DNA of 9,409 nucleotides from an uncultured Eubacteriales bacterium (GCA_900555295.1 USKN01000059.1:1-9409); one strand, 5' to 3'. Numbered from the stretch's first letter, positions 1 through 7,879 are shown. Numbers and translations are program-made. The notes: generated by a model not told the origin, from the letters alone.

Positions 1-10
1 TTTAAATCAT

Positions 11-28
11 AAAATCCGTAGGGATTTT
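11..28 (-). terminator. Terminator-like hairpin downstream of the M14 peptidase gene
   Basis: A 7-bp stem (AAAATCC at 11-17 paired with GGATTTT at 22-28) closes a 4-base loop and lies about 37 bases past the stop codon of the minus-strand peptidase gene. Each strand has a T run after the stem (4 on the minus strand, 6 on the plus strand), so it could act in either direction. The stem has only two G-C pairs, so it would be a weak terminator. The rest of bases 1-64 is A+T-rich with nothing else recognisable. Confidence 0.45.
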
Positions 29-64
29 TTAATTAATTATACATTTTACATTTTCAATTATTTT

Positions 65-1354
65 CTACCCTATATTTTTAACAGCGCTTATTATAAGGGG
101 CAAATTATCGGCATATATTTTATCAAAATCGGATATTGGCAGAGGATTTTCGCCAAATCCCGCCTCAACGGTATACCCGGGGCGGTTATAGTACGATATA
201 AACCAATCCTTATACCCGGCATATCCCGACTGTTCGGGTGTAACCTCCAATGTGTAACCGCTTGCAGCGGACAGCATTTTGCCTATTTCCAACGCGTTTT
301 GCGGCATATAATTAAGATATCGCCAATATATAACCCCACCCTGTGTGTGGTACGACACCGTAAGATAAAAATCGTTGTTTAAAGTATAGTTGTACATACT
401 TCGGCTTTCGGGCGCGGAAAGCGGTGCCTCTCCCACATAATCGCGCGGTGCGGGAGTTGTAAAACCGTTTGCATATTTAATTTCGCGTGCCCTCTCCCAC
501 CCTGCCGGGTAGTTTAAGTTCAAATCCGTACCCAAAATATTTGCTTTCCACCCGTCGGGGAATGGTATTTGCGGATAGTTTTTACTTATTTTTACCGCAT
601 TTAAGTAAAAATCGCTTTGTTTATCCAGCGCACCGCACACCAAATCCACACCGTCGGGGTTTACAAGCGGTACCGTAAAAATATGACGTGTGTCATACAG
701 CATTTTAACACTTTCACCAAACAGCGTGCCGTCCTCGGTATATGCCCTGCAAAAGTCTTCAACAAATTTAATTGTAACGGGCGTGGTTATCCACTCGTTT
801 GCGTGGTGCGACGCATTTATAAATATTTGCCGCTTGCCCCCGCCGAAATGCAGGCTGAATATATCCTTTCCCATAACGCTTTTGCCTATTACGGTATTAT
901 GCACAAACGGATATCTTTTTGTAAGCCCGTCGGCTATTGCCATACAAAGCGCATATGTATAATCCACATCTGTGGGTACAACCGCGTAACCGAACGGTAC
1001 AACAATATTTTCGCCTTCCTTTAAATTTGGGTTTGCGGTTTGGATTGCCTCAACGGTTGTTGAGTAGTTATCGGCAAGCGCGGTTAAATTGTTTGTATAC
1101 GGTACAATCTCATACCCCAAAATATATTTTATTAAATTATTCCATACGTCATCTCCCGCAACACCATCTGCCGTTATACCTGTACTCTGCTGATATTTTT
1201 TAAGCGCGTCCTCAACCTCACTTTCGAATGTGCGGTATATACCGTCCAAAAACCCCGCGCGGCGCAATGCAAGGCTTAAATACTGCACAAAAGGGCTTTC
1301 GTCACCTCTTTTTATTGTTTGAAACAGCATAGCTATGTTAACAGCATTATTCAT
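65..1354 (-). CDS. M14 family peptidoglycan peptidase (gamma-D-glutamyl-meso-DAP peptidase I type) with PG-binding and LysM domains
   Basis: This 429-residue protein probably is a zinc peptidase that cuts the gamma-D-Glu/meso-diaminopimelate bond in peptidoglycan stems. Residues about 15-78 resemble a PG_binding_1 domain (ending GITADGVAGDDVWNNL), residues about 81-120 a LysM repeat, and residues about 130-429 the M14 catalytic domain. Visible catalytic features are the zinc motif H184-A-N-E187, the NPDG motif at 232-235, the third zinc ligand H336 in SYHTQGG, and the general base E397 in VEAGFGENPLP. DLNLNYPAGWE (277-287) lacks the Arg of the classical carboxypeptidase NRN motif, as in the diaminopimelate-type peptidases. 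No signal peptide or membrane segment is seen, so it may act in the cytoplasm or the sporulating mother cell, as reported for Bacillus endopeptidase I (inference). The start at 1354 is preferred over one 11 codons upstream because GGAGTG lies 6 bases before it. A hairpin covers that site. Confidence 0.85.
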   Translation of the reverse strand: MNNAVNIAMLFQTIKRGDESPFVQYLSLALRRAGFLDGIYRTFESEVEDALKKYQQSTGITADGVAGDDVWNNLIKYILGYEIVPYTNNLTALADNYSTTVEAIQTANPNLKEGENIVVPFGYAVVPTDVDYTYALCMAIADGLTKRYPFVHNTVIGKSVMGKDIFSLHFGGGKRQIFINASHHANEWITTPVTIKFVEDFCRAYTEDGTLFGESVKMLYDTRHIFTVPLVNPDGVDLVCGALDKQSDFYLNAVKISKNYPQIPFPDGWKANILGTDLNLNYPAGWERAREIKYANGFTTPAPRDYVGEAPLSAPESRSMYNYTLNNDFYLTVSYHTQGGVIYWRYLNYMPQNALEIGKMLSAASGYTLEVTPEQSGYAGYKDWFISYYNRPGYTVEAGFGENPLPISDFDKIYADNLPLIISAVKNIG

Positions 1355-1355
1355 A

Positions 1356-1399
1356 AAAAACACTCCTTTACATTTTATTATATGCAAAAGAGTGTTTTT
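1356..1399 (-). terminator. 18-bp hairpin between rnfB and the peptidase gene; terminator and/or RBS-sequestering element
   Basis: On the minus-strand RNA, bases 1399-1382 pair with 1373-1356 over 18 bp (16 Watson-Crick, 2 G-U) around an 8-base loop. The stem base is five A-U pairs above a CACUC/GAGUG core, and six U residues end the structure directly before the peptidase ATG. It begins 20 bases after the rnfB stop codon. The A-tract/stem/U-tract shape is that of an intrinsic terminator for the rnf transcript. The 3' arm also contains the GGAGTG ribosome binding site of the next gene, so read-through RNA would have that site paired. On the plus strand the two G-U pairs become A-C mismatches, which suggests the minus-strand RNA is the functional one. 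It could instead be purely a translational control element. Confidence 0.6.
1377..1382 (-). promoter_or_regulatory. Possible -10 box for the peptidase gene inside the hairpin
   Basis: The minus strand reads TATAAT exactly, in the loop region of the hairpin between rnfB and the peptidase gene. No credible -35 box is seen 17 bases upstream (the hexamer there is GTAAAT). A transcript starting about 7 bases downstream would keep the ribosome binding site but lack the 5' arm of the hairpin, so the site would be free. In such A+T-rich DNA a chance match is quite possible. Confidence 0.25.
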
Positions 1400-1419
1400 A
1401 TTTACTTTTCTTTACCTTT

Positions 1420-2220
1420 TTACATTATTTTAATTACCTTTTTGGGGCAAGCCGCCGCACATTCACCGCACAATGTGCACAATTCGGCATTTATTTTTGC
1501 CACGTTATCGGTAACGGTAATTGCGCCCGCCGCGCATTTCTTTTCGCACAGCTTACAGCCTATACAGCCTGCAATACAATATTTTTTTACCTCGACGCCT
1601 TTATCTTTTGACGAACAGGCAACAAAAACTTTAGATGTATACGGCACCACCTGTATAAGGTGCTTTGGACATACGCTTGCGCACCTGCCGCATCCCGTGC
1701 ATTTTTCTTCGTCTATACACGATATTCCGTCTTTAATTGAAATTGCACCGAACATACACGCGTCAACACAGCTTCCTATGCCCATACAGCCGTACTCACA
1801 GTTTTTGGGACCGCCCGCAAGCTGCATTGCGGTAAAGCAATCGTCTATACCGTCAAATTCGTACTTGTTTGCACATTTTTCGGTGCAGCCGCTGCACGCA
1901 AGACGCGCCACTTTTTTTGTCGGCAATTTTGCATCAACACCCATTATTTTGCTTATTTTTTTTGCCGTTTCCTCTGTAATAAGGTTACAACGCGTGGGGC
2001 GTACGCCGTCGCATACTATTGCCTTTGCAAGTGCGGCACAGCCCGCATAACCGCAGCCGCCGCAGTTTGCGCCCGGAAGTGCCTCGGCAATTAGGTCTTC
2101 ACGTTCGTCTTTTTCAACTTTAAACACTATCGACGAAAATGCAAGCAATGCGCCGAAAAACAACCCTATTGCACCGAGTGCGAGCGCAGGATATAATATA
2201 TTGCTTAATTCACCTGACAT
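1420..2220 (-). CDS. rnfB: Rnf complex subunit RnfB, multi-[4Fe-4S] ferredoxin-type protein
   Basis: RnfB takes electrons from reduced ferredoxin and passes them into the membrane part of Rnf. The 266-residue protein has one N-terminal membrane helix (about 8-32), then the Fe4S4 domain C53-x2-C56-x4-C61-x16-C78 with LPGANCGGCGYAGC. Further cysteines follow at 109, 112, 116, 128, 141, 145, 151 and 155. After these come ferredoxin-like clusters C174/C177/C180/C184, C219/C222/C225/C229 and C248/C251/C254/C258. This cluster-rich layout is the clostridial form; proteobacterial RnfB has fewer. In one motif the usual CP is CM (C155-M156). It is the last rnf gene, 20 bases after rnfA, with a very strong GGGGGGAGGT ribosome binding site 8 to 9 bases before ATG. 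A hairpin follows it. The four-cysteine ferredoxin motifs and the Rnf-only Fe4S4 domain exclude an Nqr complex. Confidence 0.96.
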   Translation of the reverse strand: MSGELSNILYPALALGAIGLFFGALLAFSSIVFKVEKDEREDLIAEALPGANCGGCGYAGCAALAKAIVCDGVRPTRCNLITEETAKKISKIMGVDAKLPTKKVARLACSGCTEKCANKYEFDGIDDCFTAMQLAGGPKNCEYGCMGIGSCVDACMFGAISIKDGISCIDEEKCTGCGRCASVCPKHLIQVVPYTSKVFVACSSKDKGVEVKKYCIAGCIGCKLCEKKCAAGAITVTDNVAKINAELCTLCGECAAACPKKVIKIM

Positions 2221-2240
2221 TTTTTATTTACCTCCCCCCG

Positions 2241-2828
2241 TTAAAATGAAAGTCCCTGAAATCCCAAAAATGCCATTGCAAGCAATCCGGCTGTTATTAA
2301 GGCTATAGGGAACCCTTTGAGCGCTTTGGGTATATCGCAAAGTTCCAAACGCTCTCTTACGCCCGCAAACAAAACTATGGCAAGCATAAATCCGAGCGCC
2401 GCACCCAAAGAATAACATATTGTATGCGCAAGGTCGTATCCGCGCTGTACGTTTATAAGCGTTACCGAAAGCACCGCACAGTTGGTTGTAATAAGCGGCA
2501 GGTAAATTCCCAGCGCATTGTAAAGTGCAGGCAACACCTTTGCCACAACCATTTCAACAAACTGTACCAATGCGGCTATAAGCAAAATAAAAGCTATTGT
2601 TTGTAAATATTCGGCATTGAGCGGTACCAAAATGTATTTTTGCACAAGGTATGTCATAACCGAGGCAATAACCATTACAAATGTTACCGCCATACCCATA
2701 CCGAGCGCTGTTTCGGTTTTTTTTGAAACACCCAAAAACGGGCATATGCCGTAAAACTTTACCAATACAAAGTTTTCTACCAAAATGGCGGTTATTGCCA
2801 ATGCAAGAAATTCTTTAATTACTCCCAT
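2241..2828 (-). CDS. rnfA: Rnf complex membrane subunit RnfA
   Basis: This 195-residue integral membrane protein has about six hydrophobic segments and belongs to the RnfA/NqrE family. It pairs with RnfE in the membrane core. Structural work on Rnf and Nqr places a [2Fe-2S] cluster between the two proteins, held by cysteines in two half-helices of each. The matching cysteines here are C29 in FYGICPFLG and C117 in TTNCAVL, both present. Length is typical for the family. The start is set by AGGAGGTT about 8 bases before ATG; that site lies within the last codons and stop of rnfE, which ends two bases before the rnfA start. Such coupling fits balanced synthesis of the RnfA/RnfE pair (inference). 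Confidence 0.96.
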   Translation of the reverse strand: MGVIKEFLALAITAILVENFVLVKFYGICPFLGVSKKTETALGMGMAVTFVMVIASVMTYLVQKYILVPLNAEYLQTIAFILLIAALVQFVEMVVAKVLPALYNALGIYLPLITTNCAVLSVTLINVQRGYDLAHTICYSLGAALGFMLAIVLFAGVRERLELCDIPKALKGFPIALITAGLLAMAFLGFQGLSF

Positions 2829-2830
2829 TG

Positions 2831-3454
2831 TTATTTAACCTCCTTTTTGTTTTTTATGGCATTGTAAATTCCGAGCACCGTACCGAACACCAAAAATCCG
2901 CCCGGGGCAAGCATAAATATTATAATGGGGTTATAGTGCTCAAAGAATATATCTATACCGAGTATTGTACCGGCACTCAATATTTCGCGGATTGTGCCGA
3001 GTACGCTAAGTCCCAGAGTAAATCCGAGACCCATTCCCAAGCCGTCAACAGCCGACGGGAGAGGTTTGTTTTTAGACGCAAAGTTTTCGGCTCTTGCAAG
3101 TATAATACAGTTTACCACTATAAGCGGTATAAAAAGACCGAGCGACGCCGAAATACTCGGCAGATAAGCCTCCAAAAGCATTTGTATTATTGTAACGAAT
3201 GTAGCTATTATTACTATGTACGACGCTATTCTTATTTTATTAGGTATGCATTTGCGCACAAACGATATGGCAAAGTTTGAACATACCAAAACAAATGTTG
3301 CCGAAAGCCCCATACCAACCGCATTTATAAGCGATGTGGTTGTGGCAAGCGTGGGACACATACCCAAAAGCTGTATAAAAGTAGGGTTTTCGTCAATAAG
3401 ACCGTTTTTAAAAATTTGCATATAAGATTGTTTGTTTTCCGTATTATCAGCCAT
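2831..3454 (-). CDS. rnfE: Rnf complex membrane subunit RnfE
   Basis: RnfE (207 residues) is the inverted partner of RnfA in the membrane core and belongs to the RnfE/NqrD family. The N-terminal cytoplasmic stretch (1-25) includes NGLIDENPTFIQLLGMCPTLA. Cysteines C33 (GMCPTLA) and C116 (VVNCIILARAE) fit the ligands of the [2Fe-2S] cluster shared with RnfA. About six hydrophobic segments follow, with a GLGMGLGFTLGL stretch and a lysine-rich tail. Its ATG overlaps the rnfG stop by one base (TAATG), with AGGAGGG about 9 bases upstream inside the end of rnfG, so translation is probably coupled. Confidence 0.96.
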   Translation of the reverse strand: MADNTENKQSYMQIFKNGLIDENPTFIQLLGMCPTLATTTSLINAVGMGLSATFVLVCSNFAISFVRKCIPNKIRIASYIVIIATFVTIIQMLLEAYLPSISASLGLFIPLIVVNCIILARAENFASKNKPLPSAVDGLGMGLGFTLGLSVLGTIREILSAGTILGIDIFFEHYNPIIIFMLAPGGFLVFGTVLGIYNAIKNKKEVK

Positions 3455-4059
3455 TATTGATTTCCCTCCTTTTGCATTAATTCGCTTACCGCTTTTGCCG
3501 CGGCATTAACTCCGCTTGTAACGGCTTTGCTGGATATGGTTGCGCCGCTTATTGCGTTTATTTCGTCCTTTGAGGCATTGCCCGTTTTGTTTACGCCCAA
3601 ATCGCCGTTTGCCGCTTTGTCTATATATTGATTGGTAAACGATTTATCCGACGCTTTTGCGCCGAGTCCCGGTGTTTCGCTCATAGATGTTATTTTAACT
3701 CCCGTAACGTTCATATCGGCGCTTATACCCACAATCATTTGTATTGCGCCGCCGTATCCGTTTGGACTTACGCTTACACAGTAACCTGCCGTTTTGCCGT
3801 CCTTTGTACCGATATATATTTCGTTTACGGGTGCGCCGTATTTATCGGTAGGTTTAAACCCGTCGGTTTTTTTAAAATCATCGGCTTCCTTTAACACTTC
3901 AATACGTGCGTCCTGTGCACTTTTTTGACTGCGCTCGGCAATTTTTGTTTTTGTAAGCGCATTTACCACCGTTAAAAGTATTGTGCATACAAACGATATG
4001 GCAAGAAGTATAAGTGCAAGCTTTAATATATAAAGTATGTCTTTTTTGTTTATTTTCAT
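3454..4059 (-). CDS. rnfG: Rnf complex FMN-binding subunit RnfG
   Basis: RnfG is anchored in the membrane by one N-terminal helix (about 8-34) and holds a covalently bound FMN on the outer face. The FMN_bind domain is clear: GYGG at 101-104, SETPGLG at 127-133, and SGATISS at 171-177 with T174 as the expected threonyl-phosphoester FMN site. At 201 residues it has the normal length. Its ATG overlaps the rnfD stop codon by four bases (ATGA), and GGAGGCGG lies just upstream within rnfD. A helical stretch with many charged residues (38-66) links the anchor to the flavin domain. Confidence 0.95.
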   Translation of the reverse strand: MKINKKDILYILKLALILLAISFVCTILLTVVNALTKTKIAERSQKSAQDARIEVLKEADDFKKTDGFKPTDKYGAPVNEIYIGTKDGKTAGYCVSVSPNGYGGAIQMIVGISADMNVTGVKITSMSETPGLGAKASDKSFTNQYIDKAANGDLGVNKTGNASKDEINAISGATISSKAVTSGVNAAAKAVSELMQKEGNQ

Positions 4060-5048
4060 TTTGCCGCCTCCCTGCCGTAGCCGAATGTTCTCGGTATAAT
4101 ATGTTTATCTATAAGCGGAACGGTTATGTTCATAAGCATAATTGCGTATGTTACACCCTCGGGGTATCCGCCGAACACACGTATAACGCCCGTTATAAAT
4201 CCCGCACCAAGTGCAAATATAAACTGACCGCACTTTGACACGGGGCTTGTTGTATAATCGGTTGCCATAAATATGCCCGCCATTATTACACCGCCGGCAA
4301 GTATGTGGTACAAAAAGTCACCTTGCAAAAGCGACTCGCCGCCGAATATAAAGCCAAACACACCAACGCTTAATATATATGTAAGGGGTATTGTAAGAGT
4401 TATTACCTTGCGTGCAACAAGATAAATACCGCCTATAATAAGCAAAAACGCGCTTACTTCACCAATACAGCCGCCTATGTGTCCAAAAAACAAATCGGTG
4501 TACGACGCGGCGGACGCACCCTCAACACCCTTTAAAAACGCAAGCGGAGTTGCACCCGAAGTGGTATTTTGCGCACTTGATGCAATATCCGTAAAAAGTC
4601 CCAATTTGTCGAACGGAGCGGTATAGTTTGTCATTTCAACCGGCCAGCTCGCAAGCATAAACGCACGCGCCGCAAGCGCGGGGTTTACAATGTTTTGACC
4701 CAAACCGCCAAAACAGCATTTTACAATAATAATTGCAAATGCGCTTGCAATAACCACCATATAAAGCGGTATTGTGGGCGGTACGCTGTAAGATATGAGT
4801 ATGCCGGTAACGGCGGCGCTCAAATCTCCCGTTGTTACTGCTTTTTTTGCAAGTTTACACCACAAATATTCAAAAAACACACTTGACGCAACACCTGTAA
4901 GCGTAATATACAGCGAGCGTATGCCGAAAAAGTATAATGCACCCAAAAGTGCAGGCATAAGCGCTATTATAACGTCAAGCATAGTATGCTGTACGTTGTC
5001 TTTTCCTCTTATATGAGGCGCATACGATACAATTAAATTTTCGTTCAT
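4056..5048 (-). CDS. rnfD: Rnf complex membrane subunit RnfD with covalent FMN
   Basis: RnfD (330 residues, NqrB/RnfD family) is a polytopic membrane protein thought to form part of the ion path. Family marks are the FGGLGQNIVNPALAARAF stretch (113-130) and the ATDYTTSPVSKCGQ stretch (262-275). The flavin attachment motif is SGATPLA at 164-170, with T167 as the expected covalent FMN site. Several hydrophobic segments lie before and after this outer loop. The N-terminus SYAPHIRGKDN matches the family pattern. Its ATG overlaps the rnfC stop by four bases (ATGA), with GGAGGT in the end of rnfC. Whether the complex pumps Na+ or H+ cannot be read from this sequence. Confidence 0.96.
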   Translation of the reverse strand: MNENLIVSYAPHIRGKDNVQHTMLDVIIALMPALLGALYFFGIRSLYITLTGVASSVFFEYLWCKLAKKAVTTGDLSAAVTGILISYSVPPTIPLYMVVIASAFAIIIVKCCFGGLGQNIVNPALAARAFMLASWPVEMTNYTAPFDKLGLFTDIASSAQNTTSGATPLAFLKGVEGASAASYTDLFFGHIGGCIGEVSAFLLIIGGIYLVARKVITLTIPLTYILSVGVFGFIFGGESLLQGDFLYHILAGGVIMAGIFMATDYTTSPVSKCGQFIFALGAGFITGVIRVFGGYPEGVTYAIMLMNITVPLIDKHIIPRTFGYGREAAK

Positions 5049-6391
5049 TTTGCCCGTACCTCCGTTTTTCTTTTCATAGCCGCTATCATTTTTTTAGCCG
5101 TCTTTATATTTTGGAGCGGATTTACGTTGCTTTGGCAATTATATGAGCATATTCCGCACTCTATGCAGTCGCCTATGTGATATTTAAGACAGGCGTCGTA
5201 ATCTTTTGCCTTTGCGTAAGAGTTAAGCATAAGCGGCATTAAATGCATAGGGCATTTTTCAACGCAGCAGCCGCAGCGTATACAGGGCGAAACCTGTTTT
5301 GTATTGTTATTTATTTCCTTGTCGCCGAATGCAAGTATAGCCGATGTGCCTTTAACGGTAGGTACGTTTACCGAATAAACGGCTATGCCCATCATAGGGC
5401 CTCCGGCAATTATTTTTTTGGTTTTTTCCTCGTTAAAATCTGCCTCTTTTAATATATCGTCAAATCCCGTACCCACACGTACACGCAGGTTTTGCGGATT
5501 TAAAACTCCCGACCCCGATACAGTTATTACACGGGTAAGCACGGGCATATTGCGCTCAACGGCATTATATACCGCAATACAAGTATCTACGTTATCCACT
5601 ATACAACCTGCGTCGGCAGGAAGCTTTCCGCTCGGCACTTCACGGTTTAACACCGCTTTTATAAGATGCTTTTCGCTGCCCTGCGGGTATTTGGTTTTAA
5701 GTGCGGCAACCGTTACACCGTCATAATTTTTGGCAATTTTAGTCATAATGTCAATTGCCTCGGGTTTATTGTTTTCTATGCCTATAACAGCACGTTTTAC
5801 ACCCGTAATATCCATCATTATTTTAAGCCCGTCAAACACAAGCTTTGGCGTTTCAAGCATTACGCGATAATCGCTTGTAAGGTAGGGTTCGCACTCGGCA
5901 CCGTTTAATATTATACAGTCTATTGTTTTATCGGGCGGGGGCGAAAGCTTTATGTGTGTGGGGAATGTTGCACCGCCGAGTCCCACAACTCCGCATTCGC
6001 GTATTCTTTTAAGTTTTTCAGCTTTTGTAAGCCCTTGCGACGCACCCCCGTTTTGTTTAATTTCGGGTGCGTACTCATCGAGTCCGTCGTTTTGCACCAC
6101 AACCGACATTACTTTACTGCCGTTTGGGTGAAGTCTTTTTTCAACCGCAACAACCGTGCCCGATACGGTTGAGTGAACGGGCGACGATACAAATGCGTCG
6201 CTGTCGCCTATTTTTTGCCCCAAAAGCACTCTGTCGCCTTTTTTTACAATCGGCTCGCACACAGCGCCTATGTGCTGGCTCATAGGGTATACCATTATAT
6301 CCGACGGCTTAATCTCCCGTATGGGTTTATCTTTTGTATACGATTTACAATCGTCGGGATGCAGACCGCCTTTGAAAGTTAAAATCTTCAA
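5045..6391 (-). CDS. rnfC: Rnf complex NADH-binding subunit RnfC (TTG start)
   Basis: RnfC is the peripheral cytoplasmic subunit where NAD+ is reduced to NADH; it binds FMN and two [4Fe-4S] clusters. The 448-residue protein begins with the RnfC sandwich-hybrid domain (FKGGLHPDD at 6-14). The nucleotide/flavin region follows with GLGGATFPTHIKL (137-149) and NGAECEPYLTSDYR (163-176). Next are PQGSEKHLI (236-244), an SLBB-like part (about 285-320) and AGGPMMG (329-335). Cluster ligands are C370/C373/C376/C380 and C409/C412/C415/C419; the second motif ends CQ rather than the usual CP. The start codon is TTG: an in-frame TAA lies two codons upstream, the next in-frame ATG would remove the conserved N-terminus, and AAGGGGGA sits 7 bases before TTG. 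It begins 25 bases after pncB with no terminator between. Confidence 0.96.
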   Translation of the reverse strand: MKILTFKGGLHPDDCKSYTKDKPIREIKPSDIMVYPMSQHIGAVCEPIVKKGDRVLLGQKIGDSDAFVSSPVHSTVSGTVVAVEKRLHPNGSKVMSVVVQNDGLDEYAPEIKQNGGASQGLTKAEKLKRIRECGVVGLGGATFPTHIKLSPPPDKTIDCIILNGAECEPYLTSDYRVMLETPKLVFDGLKIMMDITGVKRAVIGIENNKPEAIDIMTKIAKNYDGVTVAALKTKYPQGSEKHLIKAVLNREVPSGKLPADAGCIVDNVDTCIAVYNAVERNMPVLTRVITVSGSGVLNPQNLRVRVGTGFDDILKEADFNEEKTKKIIAGGPMMGIAVYSVNVPTVKGTSAILAFGDKEINNNTKQVSPCIRCGCCVEKCPMHLMPLMLNSYAKAKDYDACLKYHIGDCIECGICSYNCQSNVNPLQNIKTAKKMIAAMKRKTEVRAK

Positions 6392-6398
6392 AATTTAA

Positions 6399-6406
6399 TC
6401 CCCCTT
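6399..6406 (-). promoter_or_regulatory. Ribosome binding site that fixes the rnfC TTG start
   Basis: The minus strand reads AAGGGGGA, 7 bases before the TTG at 6391-6389. With an in-frame TAA at 6397-6395, this leaves TTG as the only start that keeps the conserved RnfC N-terminus. It lies in the 25-base gap between pncB and rnfC. Confidence 0.75.
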
Positions 6407-6416
6407 AAAGAAATGG

Positions 6417-7859
6417 TTATCTGTGTTCATTTAAAAGTTTATTTTTTATATCCCACAGCTTTTGCGAATAATCCACATAATAATTGTGCGGATTTTCAAA
6501 TCTTGTTACTTCGTCCCACAGTGTGTCTACTTGAGAAGCACAGTAATCTTTTGCGTTTTGCGCATTAGGGCACTCATATACAAGCTCGCCTTTATCAAAC
6601 ACTTTTACCAAAAGCTCACGCGCATAATAATCGGTAACGATTTTTCTTTTCCACGTATGTTCGGGGTCAAATATTTCGTACGGTTCGCCGTTCGGCACGC
6701 TTTCGCCCTCAAGCAAAAGCACGTCGGCAATTGCCTTATGGTTTTGGTTATCGTACAGGCGCACAACTTTTTTGTTGCACGGATTTGTAATTTTTGACAC
6801 GTTTTCGCTCAATTTAATTTTGGGTATCTCGCACCCGTTTTCATCATATATTGCGGCAAGTTTATACACACCGCCAAATACAGGCTCACTGCGCGATGTT
6901 ATCATTCTTTCGCCCACGCCGAACGAGTCTATACACGCGCCCTGCGTAAGCAAATCTCTTATAATGTATTCATCAAGTGAGTTTGATACCACAATTTTTA
7001 CGTCCTCAAGCCCCGATGCGTCCAATATTCTGCGTATTTTTTTGGTAAGGTATGTTATATCTCCGCTGTCTATTCTTACTCCGCCCGCTTTATAACCTTG
7101 CTCTTTTAGTTTTTTAAGCACTTTTATTGCGTTTGGCAATCCCGAATGTAAAACGTTGTACGTATCTATTAAAAGAGTACATCCGTCGGGATATGTTTTT
7201 GCATACGCCTCAAACGCTTCAAGCTCGGTTGGAAACATCTGCACCCAGCTGTGTGCCATTGTGCCGAGTGCCGGTATTTTATCTACACGGTCGCTTATTG
7301 TACAGGCAGTACCGACACAGCCGGCAATATATGCGGCACGTGCGCCGTATATTGCACCGTACACACCCTGGGCGCGGCGCGAACCAAACTCCATAACGGG
7401 GCGTCCTTTTGCGGCGCGTACAATTCTGTTTGCCTTTGTTGCAATAAGGCTTTGGTGGTTTATTGTAAGCAATACCATAGTTTCTATAAACTGTGCCTGC
7501 ATAACGGGACCTATTACTTTTATAATAGGCTCACCGGGAAATATGGGTGTTCCCTCTTTCATTGCCCATATATCGCACTCAAATTTAAAGTTTTTAAGCT
7601 CCTCCAAAAATTTTTCGCTGAAAATGCCCTTACTGCGCAAATATTCAATATCCGCGTCATCAAACTTTAAATTGCAAATATATTCAATAAGCTGTTCAAG
7701 CCCCGCCATAATGGCAAAACCGCCGTTATCGGGTACTTTTCTAAAAAACATATCAAAGCAGGCAATACGGTTTTTATACCCGTTTTCAAGATAGCCGTTT
7801 GCCATTGTAAGCTCGTAAAAATCAACAAGCATTGTAAAATTTACAAGTGGAGTATTCAT
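6417..7859 (-). CDS. pncB: Nicotinate phosphoribosyltransferase
   Basis: This cytoplasmic enzyme joins nicotinate to PRPP, with ATP hydrolysis, giving nicotinate mononucleotide, the entry step of NAD salvage (Preiss-Handler pathway). The 480-residue length is normal for the bacterial family. Visible marks are DFYELTMA (13-20), EFGSRRAQG (157-165), GTMAHSWV (199-206, whose H203 is the likely phosphorylated histidine), IDTYNVL (231-237), RIDSGD (262-267), SNSLDEY (292-298) and SFGVGERMITS (312-322). The ATG follows a modest GGGACGG site. It starts 20 bases after the small unknown gene and ends 25 bases before rnfC on the same strand, so it is very probably transcribed with the Rnf genes and would supply NAD for the complex that reduces it (inference). 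Confidence 0.96.
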   Translation of the reverse strand: MNTPLVNFTMLVDFYELTMANGYLENGYKNRIACFDMFFRKVPDNGGFAIMAGLEQLIEYICNLKFDDADIEYLRSKGIFSEKFLEELKNFKFECDIWAMKEGTPIFPGEPIIKVIGPVMQAQFIETMVLLTINHQSLIATKANRIVRAAKGRPVMEFGSRRAQGVYGAIYGARAAYIAGCVGTACTISDRVDKIPALGTMAHSWVQMFPTELEAFEAYAKTYPDGCTLLIDTYNVLHSGLPNAIKVLKKLKEQGYKAGGVRIDSGDITYLTKKIRRILDASGLEDVKIVVSNSLDEYIIRDLLTQGACIDSFGVGERMITSRSEPVFGGVYKLAAIYDENGCEIPKIKLSENVSKITNPCNKKVVRLYDNQNHKAIADVLLLEGESVPNGEPYEIFDPEHTWKRKIVTDYYARELLVKVFDKGELVYECPNAQNAKDYCASQVDTLWDEVTRFENPHNYYVDYSQKLWDIKNKLLNEHR

Positions 7860-7879
7860 AGTTTTACCGTCCCTTTTTG

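Noticed and set aside
1355..1387. Upstream in-frame ATG that would lengthen the M14 peptidase by 11 residues
   Set aside because: It lies inside the hairpin with no ribosome binding site, while the ATG at 1354 has GGAGTG at ideal spacing.
1319..2050. Long plus-strand open frame of 243 codons antisense to rnfB
   Set aside because: It lies opposite a gene with clear iron-sulfur motifs, has no recognisable domain, and its composition is the reverse complement of cysteine- and alanine-rich codons.
1420..6391. Na+-translocating NADH:quinone oxidoreductase (Nqr) instead of Rnf
   Set aside because: The cluster has the multi-cluster ferredoxin subunit RnfB and the iron-sulfur RnfC, and lacks an NqrF-like subunit.
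6392..6416. Terminator between pncB and rnfC
   Set aside because: The 25-base gap holds only the rnfC ribosome binding site and has no inverted repeat.
7156..7794. Plus-strand open frame of 212 codons antisense to pncB
   Set aside because: It sits entirely within the conserved enzyme gene, has no ribosome binding site worth noting and no recognisable protein features.
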